DNA of 19,898 nucleotides. It comes from Nitrospinae bacterium RIFCSPLOWO2_12_FULL_45_22. Its GTDB lineage: Bacteria > 2-12-FULL-45-22. This document shows, in pieces, positions 1 through 8,066 of the stretch; within the stretch, counting starts at the first letter, position 1; the number at the start of each line of letters is the position of its first letter. The stretch spans positions 1 to 19,898 of the forward strand of contig MHDQ01000314.1 of assembly GCA_001803565.1 (NCBI GenBank), written 5' to 3'. The translations under genes were made by a program, and so were the position numbers. The notes below the pieces were generated by a model, which saw only the letters and a program-made list of their open reading frames with translations, was not told the DNA's origin and ran no database searches.

Positions 1-2
1 AT

Positions 3-143
3 TTCCACTTTTCTGTTCTTGTAAATCATCTGTTCCTGGTAGAAGATAAATTTTGGCGAATGTCCAGATTTTTTAATGATGAAAATTTAGAGAAAATAGA
101 GCAAAATATAAAAACGATCACCAGGAGGAGGAATTTATGGTAA
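3..143 (+). CDS. Possible 3' end of an upstream gene cut by the window edge
   Basis: One frame stays open for 46 codons from the window start to a TAA at 141-143. It overlaps the ATG of the next gene in an ATGGTAA arrangement, which is typical of translationally coupled genes. The translation ends with a helical-looking acidic segment (NDENLEKIEQNIKTI) followed by a basic tail (TRRRNLW). The DNA is AT-rich, where chance stops are common, so an open frame this long is mild evidence for coding. No family is recognisable and no start is visible. It could also be noncoding leader DNA of the oxidoreductase gene. Confidence 0.3.
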   Translation, partial: FHFSVLVNHLFLVEDKFWRMSRFFNDENLEKIEQNIKTITRRRNLW

Positions 144-1093
144 AGTCTCAAATCCTTGAGCTGATTATTGTTGGTGCTGGCCCGGCAGGGTTGGGAGCGG
201 CTTATGCTGCTAAGAAGCAAGGGTTCAGCTATCGGGTCTTGGAAGCGGGTAAGATTGTAAATACAGTTCATGAATTCCCCCTCAATAAAACTCTCTTTTC
301 TCAACCGGAGGAGTTGGAACTCGAAAAAGGGAGCTTCCTATGCCTTAATAAACACCCTACCAGGGAAGAAACCATTGCTTACTATACTAATTTTGCCAGG
401 GAAAATCAACTAGAAATAGAGACTTACAATCAGGTAGTAGATATTACCAAACAAGGTGATCTCTTTGAAGTCCATTCTGAAAAAAGTATTTATCTATGCC
501 GTTATGTCATTGTTTGTATAGGCGTAAATGCCATTCCGAGGAGGTTAGGGGTACCGGGAGAGGATTTGTCCAAGGTATCCCACCGGTTCTGGAAAGCTGA
601 TCCATATCGTTATAAGAAGATACTGGTAGTGGGTGGTGGCGATTCCGCCCTGGAGACGGCCCTTTCCTTGTGCCAGGTAGAAGCAGAGGTTTCCTTGTCA
701 TATCGCCGTGCCCGGTTTGTTAGACCCCAAAAGATAAACCTGCTCCCCTTTTTAGAGAGAGTAGAAGGTGGCTTGATAAAGGTATTGTTCGAAACTGTGG
801 TAAAGGAGATACGGCTTAAATCTGTTATCCTTCAGAGGAAGAGTGAGAGTGGGAGAGAGGAGGAATTGCTCAATGATTTTATTTTCCTCATGACTGGTAC
901 AGAACCAGCCCTGGATTTCCTTTCCCGTATTGGTATAGAGATCAGAGGCCGGTATCCAGTCTATGATGAAGAGACCTTTGAGACTAGAATAAGCGGTTTG
1001 TATCTGGCGGGCCACATTACTAAACAAAGATTTATTAAAAATGCCTTAGACCATGGCCCCAAAATTATAGAGCAACTGCCTAGTTATGCCTAA
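137..1093 (+). CDS. YpdA-like FAD/NAD(P)-dependent oxidoreductase (thioredoxin reductase fold)
   Basis: A 318-residue two-dinucleotide-binding-domain flavoprotein. The FAD-binding Rossmann motif GAGPAG is at residues 13-18 and the NAD(P)H-binding motif GGGDSA at 166-171. A C-terminal LAGHI segment sits where thioredoxin reductases carry their second FAD-contacting motif. The CxxC redox-active pair of true thioredoxin reductase is absent, which points to the YpdA/bacillithiol disulfide reductase-like or ferredoxin-NADP reductase-like branches. The substrate cannot be inferred; it probably passes electrons between NAD(P)H and a partner protein or low-molecular-weight thiol in the cytoplasm. The ATG has a strong ribosome binding site (AGGAGGAGG at 123-131). 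It is followed 40 bp later by a small zinc-ribbon gene on the same strand, probably cotranscribed. Length and motif spacing are normal for the family. Confidence 0.88.
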   Translation: MVKSQILELIIVGAGPAGLGAAYAAKKQGFSYRVLEAGKIVNTVHEFPLNKTLFSQPEELELEKGSFLCLNKHPTREETIAYYTNFARENQLEIETYNQVVDITKQGDLFEVHSEKSIYLCRYVIVCIGVNAIPRRLGVPGEDLSKVSHRFWKADPYRYKKILVVGGGDSALETALSLCQVEAEVSLSYRRARFVRPQKINLLPFLERVEGGLIKVLFETVVKEIRLKSVILQRKSESGREEELLNDFIFLMTGTEPALDFLSRIGIEIRGRYPVYDEETFETRISGLYLAGHITKQRFIKNALDHGPKIIEQLPSYA

Positions 1094-1133
1094 CTGTATT
1101 TATGAAATGAACTGCTAAGGAGGGATGAAAACG

Positions 1134-1304
1134 ATGGTCGAGAAAGAGAAGCTTTGTCCTATATGCGGCAAGAAAGGAGAGTTTAAGGGATTTGCCTGTG
1201 ATCCTTGTCAGGACAAGATCAGGCGAGAAGCATTAGGAGAGAGGCAAAAGATCAAAGCGGAAGCGGATAAAGAGATCAAAAAATATGGCGGAAAAGGTGA
1301 CTAG
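1134..1304 (+). CDS. Small zinc-ribbon protein, 56 residues, function unknown
   Basis: The protein has two CxxC knuckles, C8-P-I-C11 and C22-D-P-C25, followed by a long charged, Lys/Glu/Arg-rich helical tail ending KKYGGKGD. The four cysteines should bind one zinc. The spacing differs from DksA/TraR, whose knuckles are further apart. An AAGGAGGG ribosome binding site at 1117-1124 lies 9 bp before this ATG. An in-frame ATG at 1125 touches the Shine-Dalgarno and is a less likely start. The gene begins 40 bp after the YpdA-like oxidoreductase and probably shares its transcript, so the two may act together, though nothing in the sequence proves this. It ends 8 bp before the convergent mreB stop, leaving no room for a dedicated terminator. 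Confidence 0.75.
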   Translation: MVEKEKLCPICGKKGEFKGFACDPCQDKIRREALGERQKIKAEADKEIKKYGGKGD

Positions 1305-1312
1305 CAGCTCCC

Positions 1313-2341
1313 TCAAGAAACACATACCTTGCTCCAGAGCTTAAAATTCTCCAGGACTATGCCGGAACCCCGGACAATGGCCCTGAGGGGGTCTTCAGCC
1401 AGGAAAAATTTCAACCCAATTTCTTTGTTTAATCGCTCCGGTAAACCCCGGAGTAATGAGCCACCACCAGCCAGCATTACCCCTCTATCATAGATATCTG
1501 AGGCCAATTCAGGTGTAGTCTTATCCAGCGTACGGCGGATAGAATCCACAATAGCCACTACAGGTATATCCAGGCTTTCCCTTATCATATCATCAGTAAT
1601 AGTCATTATCTTAGGGATCCCTTCAATTATATCTCTACCTCTGATCTGGCATTCCAACTTCTCTTTTTGGGGAAACGTTGTCCCAATTTCTATCTTAACC
1701 CTCTCTGCTTCAAAAGGGCCAACTTGTAAGTGATATTGATGCCGCATAAAGTGCATAATGGCCTCGTCCATCTCATCTCCCGCCACTCTAATAGATTCAG
1801 AGGTGGCAATAGCGGAGGAGGCAATTACCGCTACCTCAGTAGTACCACCACCTATATCTACCACCATATTACCTTTGGGGCCATTAATTGGCAGGTTAGA
1901 GCCAATAGCCGCTGCCATGGGTTCTTCTATGAGAAAGACCTTCCTGGCGCCGGATTGATCGGCAGAGTCAATAACGGCTCGCTTCTCTACCTGCGTTATT
2001 CCTGATGGTATACAGATTACCATGCGGGGGTGTATGAGTGGTCTTCTTCGTAATATCTGTCTTATAAAATAGCTTATCATCAGCTTGGTCACATCAAAGT
2101 CGGCAATCACCCCATCTTTCATGGGCCTAATGGTTTTTATATGTCCTGGGGTCTTGCCATACATCTCCTTAGCGGCGCTACCTACTGCTAAGACCTGGCC
2201 GTCCCTCTCAGAAATAGCTACCATAGAAGGTTCGTCTAAGACCAGACCCCTGCCTTTAACATGAACCAGCGTATTAGCAGTGCCCAGATCTATCGCTAAG
2301 TCGTTAGATAATAAGTTTAAGAGAGATGATCCCCACCCCAT
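1313..2341 (-). CDS. mreB: MreB, actin-like rod-shape determining protein
   Basis: A full-length 342-residue MreB. This family polymerises on the inner face of the cytoplasmic membrane and guides lateral peptidoglycan synthesis. The phosphate 1 loop (AIDLGTANT) is near residues 16-24, the second nucleotide-binding segment DIGGGTTE at 162-169, and the EEPMAAAIG motif at 139-147. A short hydrophobic N-terminus (MGWGSSLLNLL) could be the membrane-binding amphipathic helix known in Gram-negative MreB. The Shine-Dalgarno AAGGAG (2350-2355, read on the minus strand) overlaps the stop codon of the upstream GAF/GGDEF-like gene, so the two are almost certainly one operon with coupled translation. The usual mreC and mreD partners are not downstream: the next gene is convergent, only 8 bp away. 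Confidence 0.97.
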   Translation of the reverse strand: MGWGSSLLNLLSNDLAIDLGTANTLVHVKGRGLVLDEPSMVAISERDGQVLAVGSAAKEMYGKTPGHIKTIRPMKDGVIADFDVTKLMISYFIRQILRRRPLIHPRMVICIPSGITQVEKRAVIDSADQSGARKVFLIEEPMAAAIGSNLPINGPKGNMVVDIGGGTTEVAVIASSAIATSESIRVAGDEMDEAIMHFMRHQYHLQVGPFEAERVKIEIGTTFPQKEKLECQIRGRDIIEGIPKIMTITDDMIRESLDIPVVAIVDSIRRTLDKTTPELASDIYDRGVMLAGGGSLLRGLPERLNKEIGLKFFLAEDPLRAIVRGSGIVLENFKLWSKVCVS

Positions 2342-2353
2342 ATAATCTGCTCC

Positions 2354-3838
2354 TTATGCCGATAAGGTTGAAATAAAAGAATCTGCTAGTACCCGATTTT
2401 TACCTTTAAATTTATCAAGGTTATTCGAATTGAAGCTAGTGATAGATCTGAACAGATGCGCCTGTATATCATGTTTATTCCTGGAAGGAAGCAGAGGAGT
2501 GATTCCGATGGTCACGGTAAGATGTATTTCTTTGTTGCAGACCAATAGAATAGTCTCTTCCACTACCTTTCTGATATACTCGGCATGTTTGTAAGCTGCT
2601 TCGCTATCGGTTTGAGCTAGGGCCAAAAGAAAACCATCACTGACAGAGCGAGAAACTAGGTCTTCATCCTTTGCCGTCATTAGCAGTATCTGGGCAATTT
2701 GTTTAGTGGCTTCTTCGCAAATAGTGTGACTGTAACGGTTTCCTAATTGCTCAAGATTATCCGGCTCAATAATCAATAATTGATAATCTATTCCTTGAGC
2801 CAATTTATCTGAAATGGTCTTGACGAATTGCCGGAAGTTATAAATACCAGTAGAAGGGTCCAAAGAACCCAGGGTTTGCCGCTCCTCCTTCATGGTGGCA
2901 TAAGCCAGGGCCATAGCTGCCTGGGTAGCTATTAATGAACCTACCTGCAGATGCTGGTCATTGAAGCATGCTGACTTATTGCTCAAAAAACCCCATCCCC
3001 CCAGGACCTTCCTATCAGCGGTCAGAGGGATTCCTAAAAAAGAATTTACCTTCATCTGGGGTTCGTTGGGGCAAAGGATATAGGTCTTACCTGGATAGCC
3101 TTTTAATTCCACCAGTTTCAACGGGGATGCATTCTTTATTACCCATCCTACCAGGCTCTGAGAAAGGGATACAGTGATACCTTTTAGTTTATGGAGGCCC
3201 TCCCCGGCCGTTTTAACTATGGAGTAAGACCCATTAATCTTGTCTAATAAGACTACCAGCAAGCCTTCATAGGGTATAATTTTATTGCTGAGCGATCCTA
3301 AAAAGTCTAATACCCACGGCCTTTCCGGATGGCTACACAATCCCTGGCTCATTTCTAATAATGTTATTATATCTAATGTTATTATATCTTTATCATTGTC
3401 CTTATTTTCAGACTGATGCCCAGTTAAGAGTCTAGCAAACTCCTGGGCAAAGCCCGTTAAAATCTTTTCTACTTTAGAGGTAAAAACATAATGTCTTTTA
3501 CTATCTATACACAATACCCCGGTTAACTCATTTAGCTCTACAGGAACAGCCAAAAAAGACTTTATCTCTTCATCGTGGGAATATAACTGGAGAGTTTTAG
3601 TATCCCGTTGGAATTCTGAAACATTCAGATTTTGTCTGGTTTGGGCTACCCAGCCAATTAACCCATGACCTATCTGAATAGTAGCACCTTTCTGGATATG
3701 GTGACTGAGGGAATGGAAAGAAGTCAATTTTAGGACTGTCCCTGCCTCGTTGGGCAAGAAAAGGGCCGCGGTAAAGGCATCAGTCACATTACTTACCAGT
3801 CTGATGAGACTATCAAGACCTTTTTGGGAATTTATCAT
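2354..3838 (-). CDS. Double-GAF sensor protein with a degenerate GGDEF domain
   Basis: A 494-residue soluble protein with no membrane segment or signal peptide. Two GAF-like sensory domains are visible (about 10-138 and 157-312), each with the GLIGWVAQT or SLVGWVIKN signature helix. A C-terminal GGDEF-type domain (about 325-488) begins LDPSTGIYNFRQF, equivalent to the D-x-LTGLYNRR lead-in. The active-site GGDEF is replaced by VSDGF (399-403), which loses both glycines and the catalytic Glu. Diguanylate cyclase activity is therefore unlikely, and a receptor or scaffold role is the better guess. The linker carries a DIITL repeat made by a 15-bp tandem duplication. The gene precedes mreB, whose ribosome binding site overlaps its stop, which hints at a link to cell-shape control. 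No good Shine-Dalgarno is seen, but an in-frame stop directly precedes this ATG, so it is the first possible ATG start. Confidence 0.85.
   Translation of the reverse strand: MINSQKGLDSLIRLVSNVTDAFTAALFLPNEAGTVLKLTSFHSLSHHIQKGATIQIGHGLIGWVAQTRQNLNVSEFQRDTKTLQLYSHDEEIKSFLAVPVELNELTGVLCIDSKRHYVFTSKVEKILTGFAQEFARLLTGHQSENKDNDKDIITLDIITLLEMSQGLCSHPERPWVLDFLGSLSNKIIPYEGLLVVLLDKINGSYSIVKTAGEGLHKLKGITVSLSQSLVGWVIKNASPLKLVELKGYPGKTYILCPNEPQMKVNSFLGIPLTADRKVLGGWGFLSNKSACFNDQHLQVGSLIATQAAMALAYATMKEERQTLGSLDPSTGIYNFRQFVKTISDKLAQGIDYQLLIIEPDNLEQLGNRYSHTICEEATKQIAQILLMTAKDEDLVSRSVSDGFLLALAQTDSEAAYKHAEYIRKVVEETILLVCNKEIHLTVTIGITPLLPSRNKHDIQAHLFRSITSFNSNNLDKFKGKNRVLADSFISTLSA
3359..3388 (-). repeat. Perfect 15-bp tandem duplication inside the GAF/GGDEF-like gene
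   Basis: The 15-mer TAATGTTATTATATC occurs twice back to back at 3359-3373 and 3374-3388. It keeps the reading frame and encodes DIITL twice, at the linker entering the second GAF domain. Two identical copies suggest a recent slippage event that could vary between strains. Confidence 0.85.
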
Positions 3839-3924
3839 TCAGGCAGCAAAACCCCCTGTTCTGGTTCCAGAGCTATTTACTCCACCGCGCCAAAAAAATC
3901 AAAAAAATATATGATTTATGTGAT

Positions 3925-3954
3925 AATGTAATGCAAATCCTCTTTTCCTGTCAA
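3925..3954 (-). promoter_or_regulatory. Candidate sigma-70 type promoter of the GAF/mreB operon
   Basis: Read on the minus strand, a perfect TTGACA (3949-3954) is followed after 18 bp by TACATT (3925-3930, 4 of 6 matches to TATAAT). Transcription would start roughly 75-80 bp before the ATG at 3838. This assignment rests on sequence matches alone. Confidence 0.4.
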
Positions 3955-3989
3955 TAAAAAATTGCTATAGAGATGTTGTTTGAACATAA

Positions 3990-4277
3990 ATTAACCGCAA
4001 AGGCACTAAGATCGCAAAGGTTTTACAAGATTTTCAACAATAGCAGTCCCCATAATAATGTCATCCTGCCTGCCTGATCGACAGACAGGAACTTGATTCA
4101 GGATTGGTTTGCTAGTTCATCTTCTTCACACAAAGGCACGAAAGATCACGAAGACACGAAAATGGATTAAGTTATCTTACCTCCGTGTTTATGCTTTCGT
4201 GCCTTTGGATTGTTTCGTGTTTTCGTGTTCCTTCTCTGGTCAATCTTCGCGCCCTTTGCGTCTTGGCGGTTCTATTT
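3990..4277 (+). repeat. Intergenic CACAAAG/CTTTGTG repeat tract, copy 1
   Basis: This fills most of the 443-bp gap between the GAF gene and the dehydratase gene. The left part carries direct near-repeats such as TTAACCGCAAAGGCAC and CACAAAGGCACGAAAG. The right part carries the inverted forms (TTCGTGCCTTTGG, TTTCGTGTTTTCGTG, CGCCCTTTGCGTCTTGGCGG). The tract could fold into a large imperfect hairpin. An open frame of about 100 codons on the plus strand is composed of these repeats and is not considered a gene. Related tracts lie in four other gaps of this window. Confidence 0.7.
4065..4089. repeat. CCTGCCTG hairpin, copy 1
   Basis: CCTGCCTG and CAGACAGG form imperfect inverted arms around a short loop. 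A closely related hairpin lies at 11413-11442. Both are embedded in CACAAAG-type repeat tracts. Confidence 0.6.
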
Positions 4278-4281
4278 TAAC

Positions 4282-5415
4282 TTATGAGACTTTGTGGGCA
4301 ATCATCTCCAGGAAGGCCTCTATCCGGGTCCTGGCCTGCTCTATGCCTAGGGAAGGGTGTTCCAGGGTAAGTAAAAGCACCGGTATTTGGGCCTCTTCGA
4401 GCCTCTTTTTAAACAGGACAAAGTCGTAGGCAAAGGTATCGCAAAAAATTAGGCTATAAAGAATGACCCCCTGGGCATTGAATCCTTTGACCATATTGAT
4501 GAGGTGCTCTAGCCTCGCCTCTGGGGGATGGATACAGGCACAGGGTACCTTTTCCAGATAGAACCGGCTAATATTGAGCAGGGGATTGCTGTCTAACTCG
4601 GCCTCTGACCAGAAATAGCGAGTGCCTATACAAAGATCATCACTGACCACCATGGCACCACAGGCATCTATTAGCTCTAATAAGTCGGTCTCATTCATCA
4701 TACTACCTGATACCACTAGCCTTAGTCTTTTCTCAGGGGCTACTTCTCTGGCTTCTAACTCTGCCAGGGCTTCTCGCAAGAGGCGGTTATGTTCCTCTTT
4801 AGGCATGACAGTACCGGCCTTAATAACCTTTAATACCTCCGAGGCGGTTATTGGTGGAGTTTCTCGCTTTCGCAATTCATAGAGTCTTCTTAGTAAGATA
4901 CGATTCTCTTGATAGACCTGGAATGCCCACCCTAAAGCCGCATCATTAATGCCATTTCCCCCAAAAAGCTCTAGGGCCTGCTTAAATTTCTCTAACTGCT
5001 GGAGGTGGTATTTATGCCCGGAGGGGGAACTTTTATGGGGATGATCCATAATATAGAAAAAGGGTATGGGGATATAGAGCTTCCATAGATCGTATAGTCG
5101 GCAGATAGCATCACAAGTATGGGTAGCTACTATACCATCCAGGAAATCATATTCGGTCTCTAAGGCTGAGCCTAAACAACTACGGGCATAAGGGCAGGTA
5201 TTAGGCTGCAGATAAGCATCGCCTAAAGAGATCCTTTGCGGGTTACCATGGATCCTGATAGGGAGCATACCAGCGGCATAAATAATTTCCTCGGGGGTAT
5301 AAGTACAAAGCCAGCCAATAACTTTCTTACCCTGAGATTTCCAGTTCTTCACAGCCGGGTTAGCAGGAGTTTCATCGGCTTCCCGTAACAATCTTGTCAG
5401 ACTATTCATTTCCAT
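4282..5415 (-). CDS. Stand-alone 2-hydroxyacyl-CoA dehydratase D-type protein (HgdB/BcrC/YjiM family)
   Basis: A 377-residue member of the iron-sulfur family that includes HgdB, the benzoyl-CoA reductase subunits, YjiM and the double-cubane cluster proteins. The N-terminal hallmark is GWLCTYTPEEIIYAAGMLP (34-52). Candidate cluster cysteines include C37, C74, C80, C101, C105, C292, C294 and C325. The C-terminal RTRIEAFLE is also typical. True dehydratases need a second homologous subunit and an ATPase activator (HgdC type), and neither is in the window. The solo arrangement resembles YjiM or double-cubane cluster proteins, so the substrate is open. The start at 5415 was chosen because AAGGAGG (5421-5427) lies 5 bp upstream; an ATG at 5454 would extend the frame 13 codons into the preceding gene. 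It is the third gene of the uvrC operon. Confidence 0.85.
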   Translation of the reverse strand: MEMNSLTRLLREADETPANPAVKNWKSQGKKVIGWLCTYTPEEIIYAAGMLPIRIHGNPQRISLGDAYLQPNTCPYARSCLGSALETEYDFLDGIVATHTCDAICRLYDLWKLYIPIPFFYIMDHPHKSSPSGHKYHLQQLEKFKQALELFGGNGINDAALGWAFQVYQENRILLRRLYELRKRETPPITASEVLKVIKAGTVMPKEEHNRLLREALAELEAREVAPEKRLRLVVSGSMMNETDLLELIDACGAMVVSDDLCIGTRYFWSEAELDSNPLLNISRFYLEKVPCACIHPPEARLEHLINMVKGFNAQGVILYSLIFCDTFAYDFVLFKKRLEEAQIPVLLLTLEHPSLGIEQARTRIEAFLEMIAHKVS

Positions 5416-5425
5416 CTCTGCCTCC

Positions 5426-5995
5426 TTAAGGCTTCTGGGCAATGATACTAGCAAGGGCCTTTTCTTTGCCCGCCTCTTTTACGTTCAGCACCAACTCTCG
5501 ATAGACTATCACTTTATAATCAATAAAAGAGTGTAATAATTCATTGGTTTTTAAGAGATACGCAGGGTTTTTAGGATGACCGTACCGGCCCTGTTCTTCA
5601 GTATATGTCTCAAATACTACCATCCCACCAGGCCTTAAGCCAGACTTGATCTTTGGGATCAAATCCCGTTGCAGATAATAAAAATTTATTATCAGGTCAT
5701 ACTCTTCTGGAGGAATAGAGTAGCAGGTAAGATCACCGACTACCCCATTAATCAATACACCTCGTTCCCTGGCCAGTTGGAGACATTTCTCTACTGCAGC
5801 CTCTGATCCATCAATCGCGGTTACTACATAACCATGGCTGGCGAGATAGAGGGCATTACGACCCTCGCCCATAGCCAGGTCTAATGCCTTACCTTTAGGG
5901 AGTAGGGCTATATTGTCTTGCAGAAACTGGGCTGGAGCCAGCTTAGAGACATGGCCCTGACCATGATATGTTTTATCCCAGTCCTTTATTTCCAT
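5426..5995 (-). CDS. Class I SAM-dependent methyltransferase
   Basis: A 189-residue Rossmann-fold methyltransferase. Motif I reads ALDLAMGEGRN (37-47), in the variant style of TehB-like and related small methyltransferases. An acidic residue at the end of strand 2 (AIDGSE, 60-65) should bind the ribose of SAM, and VVGDLT (85-90) and LRPGGMVVFET (120-130) are later conserved strands. The substrate is unknown. Its ATG lies inside the 3' end of uvrC (23-bp overlap) and its stop overlaps the Shine-Dalgarno of the dehydratase-type gene, so it is the middle gene of a tightly coupled operon. Only a distant GGAG is visible before the ATG, which fits translation by coupling. Confidence 0.85.
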   Translation of the reverse strand: MEIKDWDKTYHGQGHVSKLAPAQFLQDNIALLPKGKALDLAMGEGRNALYLASHGYVVTAIDGSEAAVEKCLQLARERGVLINGVVGDLTCYSIPPEEYDLIINFYYLQRDLIPKIKSGLRPGGMVVFETYTEEQGRYGHPKNPAYLLKTNELLHSFIDYKVIVYRELVLNVKEAGKEKALASIIAQKP

Positions 5996-7826
5996 GAAAG
6001 AAGTTGAAGATCTCCTGGGCTAATCCCTTGTTTAATTTAGATACCGCTTGCAACTCTTCTACCGTAGCCTCGGCTATTCGGTCTAAACTGCCAAAATGCT
6101 TCAAGAGCTGCTGTTTACGCCTGGGACCAATACCTGGAATATCGTCCAGAGAAGAATATAATCCCTCCTTCTCTCTGATCTTTTTATGATAGCTGATAGC
6201 AAAACGGTGGGCTTCATCCCGAATCTGCTGTAATAGGAATAGAGCTGGAGAGCGTCGGGAAAGGATCACCGGGTTCTTTCGACCCAGCAGATATACCTTT
6301 TCCTCTCCTTTGCTTTTCCTCGCTCTTAATCTATCATCCCGGGCCTTCGCCAGGCTGATGAGGTCCGGGGTATGAATCGCCAACTTATCCAATATATCCC
6401 GTGCGATATTTAATTGCCCTTTGCCTCCATCTACCATGATTAAGTCTGGTAGGTTCTCTGCGACTGATGCCTGGCGATAATGCCTTTCTAGTACTTCAGC
6501 CATCATCCCATAATCATCGGCCTGGTGTACGGTTTTGATCCTGTAACGCCGATACCATTGCTTATCAGGGGTCCCCTGGATAAACCGTACGGCTGAGCCT
6601 ACAGCCTGATTCCCACCGATATTGGAGATATCGAAACACTCGATCTTAACTGGCAGGTTGTGCAATGAAAGTTTTTTCTGGAGTTCGTCCAATTGGTCCG
6701 GGTATGACTCTAGGTTGCCCTGATCCTTCTGGAAGGCCATTTTTGCATTTTTACCGGCCATCAAAACTAATTGTCTCTTCTCACCTTTTTGCGGACAGAG
6801 GATTTGTACCTTACTACCCCGTCGTTCAGAGAGGATCTCTACTAGCACCCCCGAACCTTCCACGAGAAATGGTAGATATATCTCTTCTGGAATATAGCTA
6901 CTACCATAGTACTGATTAAGAAAAGAACTCAACAACTCAGGAGCCGGTGTAAGGGGCTGGACAAAGGTGTCAGCTTTACCACCAACGAGCTTTCCATGGC
7001 GGATATGGAGTCTCTGGATGGCAAGGGCTTTCCCTTCTCGGTAAAAGCCAAAAATATCTATGTCCTTCAACTGGCTTGAGACTACCTTCTGTCGCTCGAT
7101 AGTCTTCTCGACCGCCTGGATTCGATTATAAATCCGGTTGGCCTCCTCAAAATTTAGCTTCCTCGATTCTTCCTCCATCTTCTTTTTTAATATCCGGATT
7201 AATTCCTCATTCTGACCCTGGAGGAAAAGGATAACCTGGTCAATAAGTTGCCGGTATTCTTCCTCCTTGATCTCTTTACCGGCACAGGCGCCGAGGCATT
7301 GACCAATCTGGTAATAGAGGCAGGGACGATCTCTCTGGCTAAATACGGTATCGGTGCAAGAACGGATAGGGAAGGTACGGTAAATGATCCGCAAGGTCTC
7401 TCTTACTGCCCGGGCAGAAGAGTAAGGCCCAAAGTAAAGACAGCCATCTTTCTTAGCTCCTTTAGGCAAGCGGACAATAGAGAGCCGGGGGAAGGGTTTG
7501 CGGAGATCAAGGCGGAGGCTGACATAGGTCTTATCATCCTTAAATTTTACATTATACCGGGGCTGGTATTGCTTGATCAGGTTATTTTCTAAAATAAGGG
7601 CCTCTTTCTCGGTATCAGTAGCAATAAAGTCTATATCTGCTACATTACTCCTCAGAAATCTCACCTGGAGCCGATTATCTCCAGAATCCCTAAAATAGGA
7701 TCTTACTCGGTTGCGCAGCTCCTTAGCCTTACCTACATATACTACCTTCCCCCCTTTATTCTTCATCAAATAAACCCCAGGGCTCTTGGGGAGCCGCTCA
7801 ACCTTATCCATTAAATCTAAATCCAT
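5973..7826 (-). CDS. uvrC: UvrC, excinuclease ABC subunit C
   Basis: A full-length 617-residue UvrC, the dual-incision nuclease of nucleotide excision repair. The N-terminal GIY-YIG domain has GVYLM (17-21) and VYVGKAKELRNRV (29-41). The cysteines C157, C169, C177 and C181 match the spacing of the four that hold the iron-sulfur cluster in E. coli UvrC. A UVR helical segment (about 208-244) should contact UvrB. The RNase H-like second nuclease domain follows, then a C-terminal helix-hairpin-helix pair (DIPGIGPRRKQQLLKHFGSL). The start is the ATG at 7826; an in-frame ATG at 7811 is possible and neither has a clear Shine-Dalgarno. It is the first gene of a three-gene operon with a methyltransferase and a dehydratase-type protein. 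Confidence 0.97.
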   Translation of the reverse strand: MDLDLMDKVERLPKSPGVYLMKNKGGKVVYVGKAKELRNRVRSYFRDSGDNRLQVRFLRSNVADIDFIATDTEKEALILENNLIKQYQPRYNVKFKDDKTYVSLRLDLRKPFPRLSIVRLPKGAKKDGCLYFGPYSSARAVRETLRIIYRTFPIRSCTDTVFSQRDRPCLYYQIGQCLGACAGKEIKEEEYRQLIDQVILFLQGQNEELIRILKKKMEEESRKLNFEEANRIYNRIQAVEKTIERQKVVSSQLKDIDIFGFYREGKALAIQRLHIRHGKLVGGKADTFVQPLTPAPELLSSFLNQYYGSSYIPEEIYLPFLVEGSGVLVEILSERRGSKVQILCPQKGEKRQLVLMAGKNAKMAFQKDQGNLESYPDQLDELQKKLSLHNLPVKIECFDISNIGGNQAVGSAVRFIQGTPDKQWYRRYRIKTVHQADDYGMMAEVLERHYRQASVAENLPDLIMVDGGKGQLNIARDILDKLAIHTPDLISLAKARDDRLRARKSKGEEKVYLLGRKNPVILSRRSPALFLLQQIRDEAHRFAISYHKKIREKEGLYSSLDDIPGIGPRRKQQLLKHFGSLDRIAEATVEELQAVSKLNKGLAQEIFNFFHGNKGLG

Positions 7827-7855
7827 AGCTGATCTTTATCAAACATTATTAAATA

Positions 7856-8066
7856 AACCAGACGCGAAGGACGCAAAGAACGTATCCGGGAGGCGTAAAC
7901 AGAGAACAAATAATAGTTCTTTATTCTTTTTTCCTTAGCTTTGCGTTTTGCGCTCTGAGTTTTACGCCTTTTTCACGGACACCGACACGGCTTCAAGGTT
8001 TCTCCTGGCGCTCTTTGCGGCTTTGCGGTATATAACTTGGGTTTATATCTTTGTGTTCTTGGCCTT
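7856..8066 (+). repeat. Intergenic CGCAAAG/CTTTGCG repeat tract, copy 2
   Basis: The left arm has GACGCGAAGGACGCAAAG. The right arms have TAGCTTTGCGTTTTGCGC and GGCGCTCTTTGCGGCTTTGC, then TTTGTGTTCTTGG. It occupies about half of the 465-bp gap between uvrC and the VWA gene. Apart from a DnaA-box-like pair near 8235, I see nothing else in that gap. Confidence 0.65.

Noticed and set aside
4109-4429. Plus-strand open frame of 106 codons in the gap before the dehydratase gene.
   Set aside because: Its first half is built from CACGAAAG-type repeats and its end lies antisense to the dehydratase gene; no ribosome binding site.
5416-5454. Upstream ATG extending the dehydratase-type protein by 13 codons.
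   Set aside because: The extension would cover the Shine-Dalgarno AAGGAGG and overlap the previous gene; it has no own ribosome binding site.
3990-8066. CRISPR array, because of regularly repeated CACAAAG units.
   Set aside because: The units are degenerate, 9-10 bp apart, without equal-length unique spacers, and no cas genes are present.
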